DNA from: Halothiobacillus sp.
Lineage (GTDB): Bacteria > Pseudomonadota > Gammaproteobacteria > Halothiobacillales > Halothiobacillaceae
NCBI GenBank assembly: GCA_016278265.1
Contig: JADQCE010000002.1
Span: 124,001 to 188,000 of the forward strand
Direction of reading: 5' to 3'
DNA: 64,000 nt
Shown one piece after another: positions 37,550 through 47,003 of the stretch (position 1 is its first letter; each line of letters begins with the position of its first letter). Made by a program: the position numbers and the translations under genes. The notes under the pieces are model-generated. The model was not told the DNA's origin. It searched no databases and saw only the letters and a program-made list of their open reading frames with translations.

Positions 37550-38572
37550 ATGTCCAAGAACGACAAGCCGCCGGTGGTGCTCTCCGGCATCCAGCCCTCC
37601 GGTCAGTTGCTCATCAGTCACTACGTCGGCGCGATCCGCAACTGGGTGACCATGCAGGACACGCACGACGCGCTGTTCATGCTGGTCGATCTGCACGCGA
37701 TCACCGTGCGCCAGGACCCGGCCGAGTTCCGCTCGCGCTGCTACGACTTCCTCGCCCTGTATCTCGCCTGCGGGCTCGACCCGGACAAGAGCACGCTGTT
37801 CGTCCAGTCGCATGTGCCGGCCCATGCCGAGCTCGGCTGGGTGCTCAACTGCTACACCTACATGGGTGAGCTCGAGCGCATGACCCAGTTCAAGGACAAG
37901 TCGCAGCGCCACCAGGCCAACATCAACGCCGGGCTGTTCGACTACCCCGTGCTGATGGCCGCCGACATCCTGCTCTACCAGGCCACCCACGTGCCGGTGG
38001 GCGCCGACCAGAAGCAGCACCTCGAGCTCACCCGCGATCTGGCCATGCGCTTCAATAAGCTCTACGGCGACATCTTCACCGTGCCCGAGCCGTTCATCCC
38101 CAAGGCGGGCGCGCGCGTGATGTCATTGCAGGACCCCACCGCCAAGATGTCGAAGTCCGATCCCAGCGAGGCCAGCTACGTGGCCATGCTCGACGAGCCG
38201 AAGAAGATCCTCAAGAAGTTCAAGAAGGCGGTGACCGACTCGGACATGGACATCCGCTTCGACCCGGAGAACAAGCCGGGGGTCTCCAACCTGTTGACGC
38301 TGCTGTCGATCTTCGGTGACGAGTCGATCGAGTCGATCGAGGGGCGTCTGGCAGGCGAGGGCTACGGCAAGCTCAAGGTCGAGACCGGCGAGGCGGTGAT
38401 TGCCCACCTCGAGCCGATCACCGCGCGCTATCGCGAGATCCGGGCCGACGAGGCGGGGCTGGATGCCATCTTGGCGAAGGGTGCCGAGCGCGCCGCCGAG
38501 CGGGCCCGGCCAACGCTTCAGCGCGCCTTCGATGCACTCGGTTTTCTGCCGCGCCCCGACATCCTCGGCTGA
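37550..38572 (+). CDS. trpS: Tryptophanyl-tRNA synthetase
   Basis: Charges tRNA-Trp; class I synthetase of 340 residues. It begins [21 protein letters not shown] (the HIGH-like signature is SHYVGA), has [28 protein letters not shown], and the KMSKS loop as [11 protein letters not shown]. The ATG at 37550 matches the family N-terminus, though only AAGAAG is seen upstream. It lies 17 bp before nnr, and the two could share a transcript. Confidence 0.96.
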   Translation: MSKNDKPPVVLSGIQPSGQLLISHYVGAIRNWVTMQDTHDALFMLVDLHAITVRQDPAEFRSRCYDFLALYLACGLDPDKSTLFVQSHVPAHAELGWVLNCYTYMGELERMTQFKDKSQRHQANINAGLFDYPVLMAADILLYQATHVPVGADQKQHLELTRDLAMRFNKLYGDIFTVPEPFIPKAGARVMSLQDPTAKMSKSDPSEASYVAMLDEPKKILKKFKKAVTDSDMDIRFDPENKPGVSNLLTLLSIFGDESIESIEGRLAGEGYGKLKVETGEAVIAHLEPITARYREIRADEAGLDAILAKGAERAAERARPTLQRAFDALGFLPRPDILG

Positions 38573-38589
38573 TCACCCCGGACTGAACC

Positions 38590-40197
38590 ATGTCAATCGC
38601 CGCCCCGCAGTTGATTCGCCCCACCGTCGACCCGGCCCTGGCGCAAGCCTGGTCGGTGGAGGCGATCCAGGCCCACGAGCAAGCGTTGTTCGCCGGTGGG
38701 GTGGATGCCTACGGGCTGATGGAGCGGGCCGGCGCGGCAGCGTTCGCCGAGTTGCGCGACCGCTGGCCGGCCGCCCGGCGCGTCGCCGTGCTGGTCGGGC
38801 CGGGGCAGAACGGTGGTGACGGGCTGGTGATTGCCCGGCTGGCGCAACAGGCCGGTCTGGCGATCGATCTGCTCGGCTGGAGTCGGCCGACATTCCACGA
38901 CAGTGCCGCGCATGCCTGGGCGGCGCTGTCGGCGGCCGCGCCGGCCATCGAGGTGCAGGCCGAGCCGGCAGCCGCCGACGCGGCGCTGCGAGCGGCCGAC
39001 GTGGTGGTCGATGCTCTGTTCGGCATCGGGCTGTCCCGGGCGATCGAGGGCAAGGCGGCGGAGTTCCTGCGTCGCGCGCAGGCGGCGCTCTCCGCTTGCG
39101 TCGAGCGGCCCGGGGTGCTGGCGGTGGACCTGCCCTCCGGCGTCGATGCCGATACCGGCGCGGTCGATCCGCTCACGCTGGCGGCCGACCGCACGGTGAC
39201 CTTTCTCGGCATCAAGCGGGGATTGACGACCGGGCCCGCCGTGGCCGCCTGCGGTGAACGGGTGCTGGCCGATCTCGGTTGCCCGCCGGGCGCGGACCAG
39301 GCGGCCATCGAGCTGCTGCACGGTGGCCTGCGGTTTGCCCCGCGTGCCCGTGACGGCCACAAGGGCCGATACGGCACGGTGCTGGTCGCCGCCGGCAATC
39401 GCGGTATGTCCGGTGCTGCGCGGCTGGCGGCGGAGGCGGCCTTGCGTGCCGGGGCGGGCAAGGTGATCGTCGCCACCCATCCCGATCATGCCGCCACGCT
39501 CAATATCGGTCGGCCCGAGCTGATCGTGCACGGGGTCGAGACGGCCCACGACCTGCTGCGCCTGGCGGCCCAGGCGACGAGCGTGGTGGTCGGGCCGGGG
39601 CTGGGGCGCGACGCCTGGGCGGTAACGGTCTGGCGTGCCCTGCGCGACTGCCCGCTGCCGCTGGTGGTGGATGCCGATGCCCTGCGCCTGCTCGGCCCGA
39701 ACTCGTTGCGCGAGCGCGACGCGGTGATCACGCCGCACCCGGGCGAGGCGGCCACGCTGCTCGAGTGCGATGCCGCCGCGATCAACGCCGACCGGCTTGG
39801 CGCGGCCGGTTCGCTCGCCGAGCGGCTCGGTTGCGGCGTGGTGCTCAAGGGGGGCGGCAGCGTGCTGGCCGATGCCGATCGCCTGGTGGTCTGCCAGCGA
39901 GGGAGCCCGGCACTGGCCACGGCCGGCACGGGCGACGTGCTGGCCGGTCTGCTCGGGGCCCTGCTGGGCATGGGCTTGCCGCGCTTTGCGGCCATGGAGT
40001 TCGGGGTCTGCCTGCATGCCGAGGCCGGCGAGTTCGAGGCCGAGGCGCGCGGCGAGTGGGGCATGGCGGCCAGTGATCTGTTCGGGGCGATTCGCGCCCG
40101 GCTCAACGGCCAGGGCGAGCCGGGCGGCACGGGGTGGCGTCGGGCCAGTCCTCCCAGCGATGATTCCTTGCGGGGGCAGGATGATGGCGGGCGCTGA
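38590..40197 (+). CDS. nnr: Bifunctional NAD(P)H-hydrate epimerase / dehydratase
   Basis: Repairs damaged NAD(P)H: the N-terminal YjeF domain (about residues 1-235; VLVGPGQNGGDGLVIARL, VVVDALFGIGLSR, AVDLPSGVDADTG) epimerises the hydrates, and the C-terminal ribokinase-like domain (about 245-500; VLVAAGNRGMSGAARLAAEA, VITPHPGEAATLL, TAGTGDVLAGLLGALL) dehydrates the S form using ADP. 535 residues, typical of Nnr. It overlaps tsaE by 17 bases and opens the conserved nnr-tsaE-amiC-mutL-miaA-hfq order. Confidence 0.95.
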   Translation: MSIAAPQLIRPTVDPALAQAWSVEAIQAHEQALFAGGVDAYGLMERAGAAAFAELRDRWPAARRVAVLVGPGQNGGDGLVIARLAQQAGLAIDLLGWSRPTFHDSAAHAWAALSAAAPAIEVQAEPAAADAALRAADVVVDALFGIGLSRAIEGKAAEFLRRAQAALSACVERPGVLAVDLPSGVDADTGAVDPLTLAADRTVTFLGIKRGLTTGPAVAACGERVLADLGCPPGADQAAIELLHGGLRFAPRARDGHKGRYGTVLVAAGNRGMSGAARLAAEAALRAGAGKVIVATHPDHAATLNIGRPELIVHGVETAHDLLRLAAQATSVVVGPGLGRDAWAVTVWRALRDCPLPLVVDADALRLLGPNSLRERDAVITPHPGEAATLLECDAAAINADRLGAAGSLAERLGCGVVLKGGGSVLADADRLVVCQRGSPALATAGTGDVLAGLLGALLGMGLPRFAAMEFGVCLHAEAGEFEAEARGEWGMAASDLFGAIRARLNGQGEPGGTGWRRASPPSDDSLRGQDDGGR

Positions 40198-40678
40198 GAC
40201 GGAACGCCGCCATCGCGACCTCGATCAGGCGGCGGTCGAGTCGCAGGCCGCGGCCTTGGCTGCCGTGGCGCCGGCGGCCGGCCTATTGTCGCTCCGTGGC
40301 GAGCTGGGGGCGGGCAAGTCCACCTTCGCGCGGGCGTTTCTGCGTTCCCTGGGCGTGACCGGCACCATTCGCAGCCCGACTTACACGCTGGTCGAACCCT
40401 ACGACGTGACCGCCCCGCCGGGCGGCCCGAGTCGCGTCCTGCATCTCGATCTCTATCGACTCGCCGACCCCGAGGAGCTCGACTATCTCGGTGTGCGCGA
40501 CGAGGCGGATCACGCGCTGTTCCTGGTGGAGTGGTTGAGTCAGGCCCATGGCGAGCTGGTCGCCGATCTCGAAATCTCGCTGGCGGGATGCGCCGATCGG
40601 CCGGAGCAGCGCGATCTCATCTGTCGGGCCTCTAGTCCGTTGGGCGAGGCCTGGTTGGCGCGTCTTGCCGCCACCTGA
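40181..40678 (+). CDS. tsaE: tRNA threonylcarbamoyladenosine biosynthesis ATPase TsaE
   Basis: ATPase that partners TsaB/TsaD in making t6A on tRNA. About 165 residues. The P-loop is LRGELGAGKSTFARAFL; switch residues lie in IRSPTYTLVEPYD, and the LHLDLYRLADPEELDYLG and FLVEWLSQA blocks are diagnostic. Two ATGs (40181, 40184) lie within the end of nnr; GGGGG upstream suits either. It precedes amiC, with a 227-bp gap that likely carries the amiC promoter. Confidence 0.93.
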   Translation: MMAGAETERRHRDLDQAAVESQAAALAAVAPAAGLLSLRGELGAGKSTFARAFLRSLGVTGTIRSPTYTLVEPYDVTAPPGGPSRVLHLDLYRLADPEELDYLGVRDEADHALFLVEWLSQAHGELVADLEISLAGCADRPEQRDLICRASSPLGEAWLARLAAT

Positions 40679-40905
40679 GCGCCTTGCCCGACCTGGTGTG
40701 GTGTTTTTCCAACGCCCGCCCAAACCACATCATCTTGTGCGTTCCCCTGTCATTAGCCGCCATACTTGGTAATCTCGCTTCTCGTATCGGGTTAAGAAGT
40801 CCGCGCTATCTTCTTGCAATTGTTGAAAAAATACCCTTTTGGTCCACACTGTAGGTCAAGTGTCGCAATGACACATTCTTGGGGCTGTGTTGCCAGAGGT
40901 GGTGC

Positions 40906-42162
40906 ATGAACAATTCATCCCAATCTGCCCGTGACGCGCTTACCTTGCTGAGCGCCGAGCGCCGCCGCTTTTTGCGCACGGCGGTCGGTACCGGGGTGGC
41001 GGCCTTCGGTCTTCCCCTGGCCGGGCCGGCGCTGGCCGGTCGGGCCGTCAATGTCTCCCGTGTCGAGGCGGGGCGCCACGACGGCTTTACCCGCTATGTC
41101 TTCGCCATCTCCGATCCGGTCGATTTCGACACCCTGTTGCTGGACAACCCGGCGCGCGCGGTCATCGACATCCGTTCGACGCGGTTGAAGGATGTCTCCC
41201 TGCCGTCGACACCGGATTCGCCGGTGGTCAAGGGGTTGCGTGTCGGCGTGCGCAACGGCCATGACCTGCGCCTGGTGTTCGACCTCAAGAAGCGGGCGCG
41301 CCCGCAGATCATCATCCTGCCGCCCACCGGCGGTGGCTCCTATCGGCTGGTGATCGACCTGCCCCACGGCGGCGGCGCGGACACCGTCATCGCCGAACGC
41401 CCCGACGTGCCGCGACAGGAGTCCGCGTTGCAATCCGCTTCGAGCGCATTTCGCGACCTCGTGGTGGCGATTGACCCCGGTCACGGCGGCAAGGATCCGG
41501 GGGCCATCGGTCGTCGCGGGACGCGTGAGAAGGACATCGTGCTCAATATCGGTCTGCAGCTGCGCGACCTGATCGCCGCCACGCCGGGGCTCACGCCGGT
41601 GATGACCCGCGACGATGACCGCTTCATCCCGCTGCGCCAGCGCACCGAGATCGCGCGTCGCCACGAGGCGGATCTGTTCATCTCGATACACGCCGATGCC
41701 TTCCGGCTTGCCTCGGCGAAGGGCGCATCGGTCTACTGCCTGAGCCAGAACGGCGCCAGTTCCGAGGCCGCTCGCTGGCTGGCGGCCAAGGAAAACAGCG
41801 CCGACTTCGTCGGTGGTGCCTCGCTTTCCGGTCACGACGAGGATGTCGCCTCCGTGTTGCTCGACCTTGCTCAGACCAAGACCCTGGAGACGAGCCTCGA
41901 CTTCGCCGACCGCGTGCTGCAGCGGATCGGCGGTATCGCCAAGCTGCACAAGCGCGATGTGCAGCAGGCGGGTTTCGCCGTGCTCAAGTCACCGGACATC
42001 CCCTCGATCCTGGTCGAGAGTGCCTTCATCAGTAACCCGCAAGAAGAGCAGCGCCTGCGCTCCTCGAGCTACCAGCGTCAGATCGCCCAGTCGATCCTCG
42101 CGGGCGTGCACAGCTACTACACGGCGCACGCCCCGCAGGGCACCCGCTACGCGATGCTCTGA
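40906..42162 (+). CDS. amiC: N-acetylmuramoyl-L-alanine amidase (AmiB/AmiC type)
   Basis: Splits septal peptidoglycan during daughter-cell separation. 418 residues: a twin-arginine signal (AERRRFLRTAVGTGVAAFG, export by Tat as for AmiA/AmiC), an AMIN domain (about residues 45-150; TRYVFAISDPVDFDT, PPTGGGSYRLVIDL) that targets the septum, and an Amidase_3 catalytic domain (about 180-405) with the zinc residues in AIDPGHGGKDPGAIG, the conserved Glu in HEADLFISIHAD context, and ILVESAFISNP near the end. The ATG at 40906 has AGAGGTGG upstream. The 93-bp gap to mutL suggests co-transcription. Confidence 0.92.
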   Translation: MNNSSQSARDALTLLSAERRRFLRTAVGTGVAAFGLPLAGPALAGRAVNVSRVEAGRHDGFTRYVFAISDPVDFDTLLLDNPARAVIDIRSTRLKDVSLPSTPDSPVVKGLRVGVRNGHDLRLVFDLKKRARPQIIILPPTGGGSYRLVIDLPHGGGADTVIAERPDVPRQESALQSASSAFRDLVVAIDPGHGGKDPGAIGRRGTREKDIVLNIGLQLRDLIAATPGLTPVMTRDDDRFIPLRQRTEIARRHEADLFISIHADAFRLASAKGASVYCLSQNGASSEAARWLAAKENSADFVGGASLSGHDEDVASVLLDLAQTKTLETSLDFADRVLQRIGGIAKLHKRDVQQAGFAVLKSPDIPSILVESAFISNPQEEQRLRSSSYQRQIAQSILAGVHSYYTAHAPQGTRYAML

Positions 42163-42255
42163 TTCCGTTCGGGCCCTGACGAGGCCGGTCGTCGCCGCGC
42201 TTGTTTCTTGAATGGCCGGCGGGCGACAATCACGGTTTTTCTGTCTCGGAATCCC

Positions 42256-44061
42256 ATGCCCGAAATCCGTGCCCTCCCGCAATCCCTTGTCAACCAGATC
42301 GCCGCCGGCGAGGTGGTCGAACGCCCGGCCAGCGTGATCAAGGAATTGGTCGAGAATGCCCTCGATGCCGGTGCCGACCGGATCGAGGTGCAAGTGGTTG
42401 CCGGCGGGGTCAAGCAGTTGTCCGTGCGTGACAACGGCCACGGGATGTCGCCCGAACAGCTCCCCCTGGCAATCGCGCCGCACGCGACCAGCAAGATCCG
42501 CGACCTGGATGACCTCGAGGCGGTGGCGAGCTTCGGTTTTCGCGGCGAGGCCCTGGCCAGCATCCAGTCGATCTCCCGCCTGCGGCTGGTCTCCCGGACC
42601 GCCGATACCGATCACGGCTGGGAGCTTGCCCCCGGCGTGTTCGACGAGCCGCGACCCACGCCGGCAAAGCCCGGCACCCTGGTCGACGTGCGTGACCTGT
42701 TCTTCAACGTGCCCGCGCGGCGCAAGTTCCTGCGCACCGAGCGCACCGAATTCGGCCATGTCGACCAGCTGATGCGCAAGCTCGCCTTGGCCAACCCGGA
42801 CGTGGCCTTCCGCCTGACCCACAACGACCGGCCGGTGCTCGACCTGCCCGCCGTGACCCTCGAGACGGTCGAGCAGCGCATCGCCGCCGTGCTCGGTCAG
42901 GGTTTCCTGGAGCAGGCGCGCGAGATCGACGCGTCGGCCTCGGGCTTTGCCCTGCAGGGTTTGGTGGCCAGTCCGCAGTACGCCCGCGCCTCCACCGATC
43001 AGCAGCTGTTCTTCGTCAACGGCCGGGTGGTGCGCGATCGGCTGGTCGCCCACGCGATTCGCCGGGCGTACAGCGACGTGCTGCATCACGCGCGGCACCC
43101 CGCCTACGTGCTCTCGTTGCGCCTCGACCCGGCGACGGTCGACGTCAATGTCCATCCCACCAAGGCCGAGGTGCGCTTTCGCGACGCCCGCGGGGTGCAT
43201 GATTTTCTGTTCCAGTCGGTGCATCGGGCCCTGGCGGCGCCGGGCGGTGTCTCGTCGTCAGGCCTCGCCGAGGCGGAGTCGAGCGGGATGGGGGCGCCCG
43301 GCATGCCGTTCGGTGGCGAGGCGGCCCGGCCTCCCATGGGCGTACCGATGACGGGAGGCGGGCGCTCGGCGCAGGGTTACTTCTCACTGCTCGAACAGGG
43401 TCGGGCCGGGGAGGGCGATGGTGGCCGGGTCGCCGAGCCACTGCCCGAGGATGCTGAAATTCCCCCGCTGGGGTATGCCATCGCTCACCTGGGCGAGATC
43501 TACGTCCTGGCGCGTAATCGAGACGGGCTGGTGATCGTGGACGCCCACGCTGCCGCCGAGCGGGTCACCTACGAACGCCTCAAGCAGAGTTATCGCCAGC
43601 AGGCGCTTTCGGCCGCGCCGCTGCTGTTGCCGGTGGACATCGGGGTATCGCCCGTCGAGGCGGAGGCCTTTGAGACCTGGCAGGAGGCCTTTGCCGCGGC
43701 CGGGGTGGTGCTGGATCGGATCGGCCCCGAGCGGGTGCGGGTGCGCGAGGTGCCGGTGATGCTGCGCGAGGCGGACATCGAGACGCTGGTGCGCGAGATG
43801 CTGGCCGAAATGCGGCGCGTGCCATTGGCCGGTGGCGACGTCCCCCGCGCGGTGGTGGATGATCGTATCGACGAGATCCTTTCCACCATGGCCTGTCATG
43901 GCTCGGTGCGGGCGAATCGCCGCCTGACGGTGGCCGAAATGAATGCCCTGTTGCGCGACATGGAACGCACCGAGCGTAGTGACCAGTGCAATCACGGTCG
44001 GCCGACCTGGCGCCGACTGACGATCGAGGAGCTCGATCGCTGGTTCATGCGGGGGCAGTGA
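42256..44061 (+). CDS. mutL: DNA mismatch repair protein MutL
   Basis: Couples mismatch recognition by MutS to strand incision. 601 residues. The N-terminal GHKL ATPase has KELVENALDAGADRIEVQV, RDNGHGM and GFRGEALASI; a variable glycine-rich linker follows (about residues 335-395); the C-terminal dimerisation domain includes DAHAAAERVTYERL starting at Asp429. This matches the DxHAx2Ex4E endonuclease signature of organisms lacking MutH, and CxxSxR-like ACHGSVRANR also appears, so the protein is probably a nuclease itself. The start gives PEIRALPQSLVNQIAAGEVV as in the family. The stop overlaps the miaA start region. Confidence 0.96.
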   Translation: MPEIRALPQSLVNQIAAGEVVERPASVIKELVENALDAGADRIEVQVVAGGVKQLSVRDNGHGMSPEQLPLAIAPHATSKIRDLDDLEAVASFGFRGEALASIQSISRLRLVSRTADTDHGWELAPGVFDEPRPTPAKPGTLVDVRDLFFNVPARRKFLRTERTEFGHVDQLMRKLALANPDVAFRLTHNDRPVLDLPAVTLETVEQRIAAVLGQGFLEQAREIDASASGFALQGLVASPQYARASTDQQLFFVNGRVVRDRLVAHAIRRAYSDVLHHARHPAYVLSLRLDPATVDVNVHPTKAEVRFRDARGVHDFLFQSVHRALAAPGGVSSSGLAEAESSGMGAPGMPFGGEAARPPMGVPMTGGGRSAQGYFSLLEQGRAGEGDGGRVAEPLPEDAEIPPLGYAIAHLGEIYVLARNRDGLVIVDAHAAAERVTYERLKQSYRQQALSAAPLLLPVDIGVSPVEAEAFETWQEAFAAAGVVLDRIGPERVRVREVPVMLREADIETLVREMLAEMRRVPLAGGDVPRAVVDDRIDEILSTMACHGSVRANRRLTVAEMNALLRDMERTERSDQCNHGRPTWRRLTIEELDRWFMRGQ

Positions 44062-44063
44062 CG

Positions 44064-45011
44064 GTGGCCTCGACCGAACTGCCCATCGTGGCCATCGCCG
44101 GGCCGACGGCCTCGGGCAAGACGGCGCTTGCCATGCGGCTCGCCGATCGGCTGCCGGCGTCGATCATCTCGGTGGACTCGGTGATGATCTACCGCGGCAT
44201 GGATATCGGCACCGCCAAGCCGCCTGCCGACCTGCTGGCGCGCTATCCGCATGCCCTGGTCGATATCCGTGATCCGGCCGAGACCTACAGCGTCGAGCAA
44301 TTCTGCCGCGATGCCCTGGCGGCGATCACCGCGGCGCGCGCCAGCGGGCGGGTGCCACTGCTGGTCGGCGGGACGATGATGTATTTTCAGGCCCTCTTGC
44401 AGGGCATTTCCCGCCTGCCGCCGACCGATGTGGCCGTCCGCGAGGCGGTCCAGGCCGAGGCAGGCGAGGTTGGCTGGCCGGCGATGCATCGGCAGCTGGC
44501 CGAGGTCGACCCGGCGGCGGCCGCCCGCATCCACGCCACCGACCCGCAGCGCATCGGGCGGGCGCTCGAGGTCTTTCGTGCCACCGGCAAGAGCCTGAGC
44601 GATTGGCAGCGCGAGCATCCCCCGGTTTCCCCGTTGGCCGGCGAGCGGTTGCTGGCGGTGGCACTCTGGCCGCGCAGCACCGCGCACACCCGTCAGGCAG
44701 TCGCCGAACGGTTCGATGCGATGCTCGAGGCGGGTTTTCTTGACGAGGTCGAGGCGCTCTACGCCCGGGGCGACCTGCACCCCGGGCTGCCATCGATGCG
44801 CGCGGTCGGTTATCGACAGGCCTGGGCGAACCTGGCCGGTGACTGGGATTTCAACACCATGCGCGAGCGGGCCATTACGGCCACACGCCAACTGGCCAAG
44901 CGTCAACGCACCTGGCTGCGCTCGGCCCCGAACTGGGAGGCGATGGATGCCCAGGCGGCCGATCGGATCGAATCGCGCATAATGAACTTTGTCGACGTCT
45001 CGGCATCTTGA
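44064..45011 (+). CDS. miaA: tRNA dimethylallyltransferase
   Basis: Adds a dimethylallyl group to A37 of tRNAs reading UNN codons. 315 residues (E. coli 316). P-loop AIAGPTASGKTALA near the N-terminus, then ISVDSVMIYRGMDIGTAKP and LLVGGTMMYFQALLQG, and SMRAVGYRQAW with QLAKRQRTWLR at the C-terminus. Start choice is between GTG 44058 (GTGA overlap with mutL) and GTG 44064 (GGGGG eight bases upstream); I favour the latter. No ATG is available in a sensible place. Confidence 0.94.
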   Translation: MASTELPIVAIAGPTASGKTALAMRLADRLPASIISVDSVMIYRGMDIGTAKPPADLLARYPHALVDIRDPAETYSVEQFCRDALAAITAARASGRVPLLVGGTMMYFQALLQGISRLPPTDVAVREAVQAEAGEVGWPAMHRQLAEVDPAAAARIHATDPQRIGRALEVFRATGKSLSDWQREHPPVSPLAGERLLAVALWPRSTAHTRQAVAERFDAMLEAGFLDEVEALYARGDLHPGLPSMRAVGYRQAWANLAGDWDFNTMRERAITATRQLAKRQRTWLRSAPNWEAMDAQAADRIESRIMNFVDVSAS

Positions 45012-45242
45012 ATAAGTCGTGCGTCTGGCACGGGAGGCTGGGGCGTCGATCGGAGCTGTGAGTGGGGCTGCCGCTAACGGGTCATTGCCCTACACTCCCC
45101 ACAGATTGAATTGCCGACAGGCGTCCCCATTGTTTTGGCCATTGCCCGCTCGTCGCGGTGGTCGTATCAGCGGGGCCCACAGGCCGCCGAGAATGGCCGA
45201 CCGGCCCGAAATCGGCCGGATAACCAATAAAGAGGAATCACC

Positions 45243-45500
45243 ATGGCCAAAAGCCAGTCACTGCAAGAACCGTTTCTCAACACCCTGCGTCGCGAGCACA
45301 TCCCGGTCTCCATTTACCTGCGCAATGGCATCAAGCTGCAGGGGCAGATCGACTCGTTCGACAATTTCGTCGTCCTGCTGAAGAACAATGTCAGCCAGTT
45401 GGTCTACAAGCACGCGATCAGCACGATCGTGCCGACCCGACCGGTGAATATCGAGCCCGAGCCCAAGGGTGAGGCACGCGACGGCGGGGGCGACGAATAA
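45243..45500 (+). CDS. hfq: RNA chaperone Hfq
   Basis: Hexameric Sm-like RNA chaperone acting in small-RNA regulation, 85 residues. Sm1 motif [25 protein letters not shown]-type core and Sm2 [10 protein letters not shown] are intact, including proximal-face residues around Gln8 (SLQEPFLN) and Lys-His in the YKHAI segment. AGAGGA lies six bases before the ATG. A short hairpin (CCGGCC...GGCCGG at about 45207-45225) sits in the leader. The C-terminal tail is short. hflX starts five bases after the stop. Confidence 0.97.
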   Translation: MAKSQSLQEPFLNTLRREHIPVSIYLRNGIKLQGQIDSFDNFVVLLKNNVSQLVYKHAISTIVPTRPVNIEPEPKGEARDGGGDE

Positions 45501-45505
45501 CCGCG

Positions 45506-46858
45506 ATGGAGTTTTTCGAGCGCCACCAGGGCGGGGAGCGGGCCGTGCTGCTGCATGTCGAACAGCGGTCGGTGGATTCCAACGAGGACCTGGCCGAGTT
45601 CCGCGAACTGGCCCGCTCGGCCGGCGCGGAGATACTCGCCGAAAGCGAGGTCAAGCGCCAGACGCCTGATCCCCGGCTGTTTATCGGCAAGGGCAAGGCC
45701 GAGGAGCTGGCAGAACTGGTTGCCGCGCACGAGGCCGAGCTGGTGATCGTCAACGCCCAGCTCTCGCCCTCGCAAGAGCGCAACCTCGAGAGGCTGGTCA
45801 AGTGCCGCGTGCTGGATCGCACCGGGCTGATCCTCGATATATTTGCGCAGCGCGCCCGTTCGCACGAGGGCAAGCTGCAGGTCGAGCTGGCCCAGTTGAA
45901 TCACCTCGCGACCCGGCTCGTACGCGGTTGGACGCACCTCGAGCGCCAGCGCGGCGGCTCGATCGGCCTGCGTGGCCCAGGTGAGACCCAGCTCGAGATG
46001 GACCGGCGCCTGCTGGGTGGGCGGATCAAGCAGCTCAAGGAACGCATTGCCCGGGTGCGTCGTCAGCGGGCCGAGGGCCGCAAGGGGCGCCAGCAGTCCG
46101 ACGTGCCCACCGTGGCCCTGGTCGGCTACACCAACGCCGGTAAATCGACCCTCTTCAACGCCCTGACCGTGGCCGAGTCCTTCACCGCGGATCAGCTGTT
46201 CGCCACGCTGGATACCACGCTGCGGCGCGTCGAGATGACGCCGCAGTTGACCGTGGTCTTTGCCGACACCGTTGGTTTCATTCGTCACCTGCCGCACGAA
46301 CTGGTGTCGGCGTTCCGTTCCACGTTGGAAGAGACGCTCGAGGCCGACCTGCTGCTGCACGTGGTGGATGCCGCCTCCCCGGAACGGGACCGGCAGATCG
46401 AGGATGTCGAGGTGGTGCTCGAAGAGATCGGCGCGGGGAAGATGCCGCGCCTGACCGTCATGAACAAGATCGACCAGCTCGAGGACGGGGCGGTGCGCGT
46501 CGACCGCGATGCCAGCGAGTTGCCCGCCCGCGTGTGGGTCTCGGCGAAGGATGCCCGTGGCCTGGACGAGTTGCGCGAGGCGCTCGGTGAACGACTCGAA
46601 CCGAGCAGCGTCACGCGTCGGCTGTTCATCCCCATGGCCGACGGGCGACTTTACGCCCAGTTGCAGGGTGAGGGCGCCGTGCTGGAGGAAGAGGTCGACG
46701 AAAGCGGCTGGCACCTGGAGATCAACCTGCCGGTGGCCCGCTGGGGGCAGTTGCTGAAAAACGAGCCGTCACTGGCCGACATGGTGGTCGACGGTCCTGA
46801 GCCGACCCCGCTCGAGCCCTTCGAAGAGATCCTCGCCGCGCGTCCCTCTCGTCACTGA
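45506..46858 (+). CDS. hflX: GTPase HflX
   Basis: Ribosome-associated GTPase that splits stalled 70S ribosomes, 450 residues. N-terminal HflX domain (DPRLFIGKGKAEEL, VIVNAQLSPSQERNLE), linker RGPGETQLEMDRRLL, and the G domain with G1 VGYTNAGKSTLFNAL, G3 DTVGFIRHLPHEL and G4 NKID. Slightly longer than the E. coli protein (426). It follows hfq closely, as in many Gammaproteobacteria, and precedes hflK after 145 bp. Confidence 0.95.
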   Translation: MEFFERHQGGERAVLLHVEQRSVDSNEDLAEFRELARSAGAEILAESEVKRQTPDPRLFIGKGKAEELAELVAAHEAELVIVNAQLSPSQERNLERLVKCRVLDRTGLILDIFAQRARSHEGKLQVELAQLNHLATRLVRGWTHLERQRGGSIGLRGPGETQLEMDRRLLGGRIKQLKERIARVRRQRAEGRKGRQQSDVPTVALVGYTNAGKSTLFNALTVAESFTADQLFATLDTTLRRVEMTPQLTVVFADTVGFIRHLPHELVSAFRSTLEETLEADLLLHVVDAASPERDRQIEDVEVVLEEIGAGKMPRLTVMNKIDQLEDGAVRVDRDASELPARVWVSAKDARGLDELREALGERLEPSSVTRRLFIPMADGRLYAQLQGEGAVLEEEVDESGWHLEINLPVARWGQLLKNEPSLADMVVDGPEPTPLEPFEEILAARPSRH

Positions 46859-47003
46859 CTGCAAGCGCCACGGCGGTTGCCACACCCGTCCCCGGCCACT
46901 ACACTTTGGCGCTGCTTTCCGTCCGTCGGGCGGAATGGATGTCCCGAACGAAATGAATACCCATGTCCGCCGGGTTCTCCGGCGGCAATTACTGGAGAAG
47001 CCC

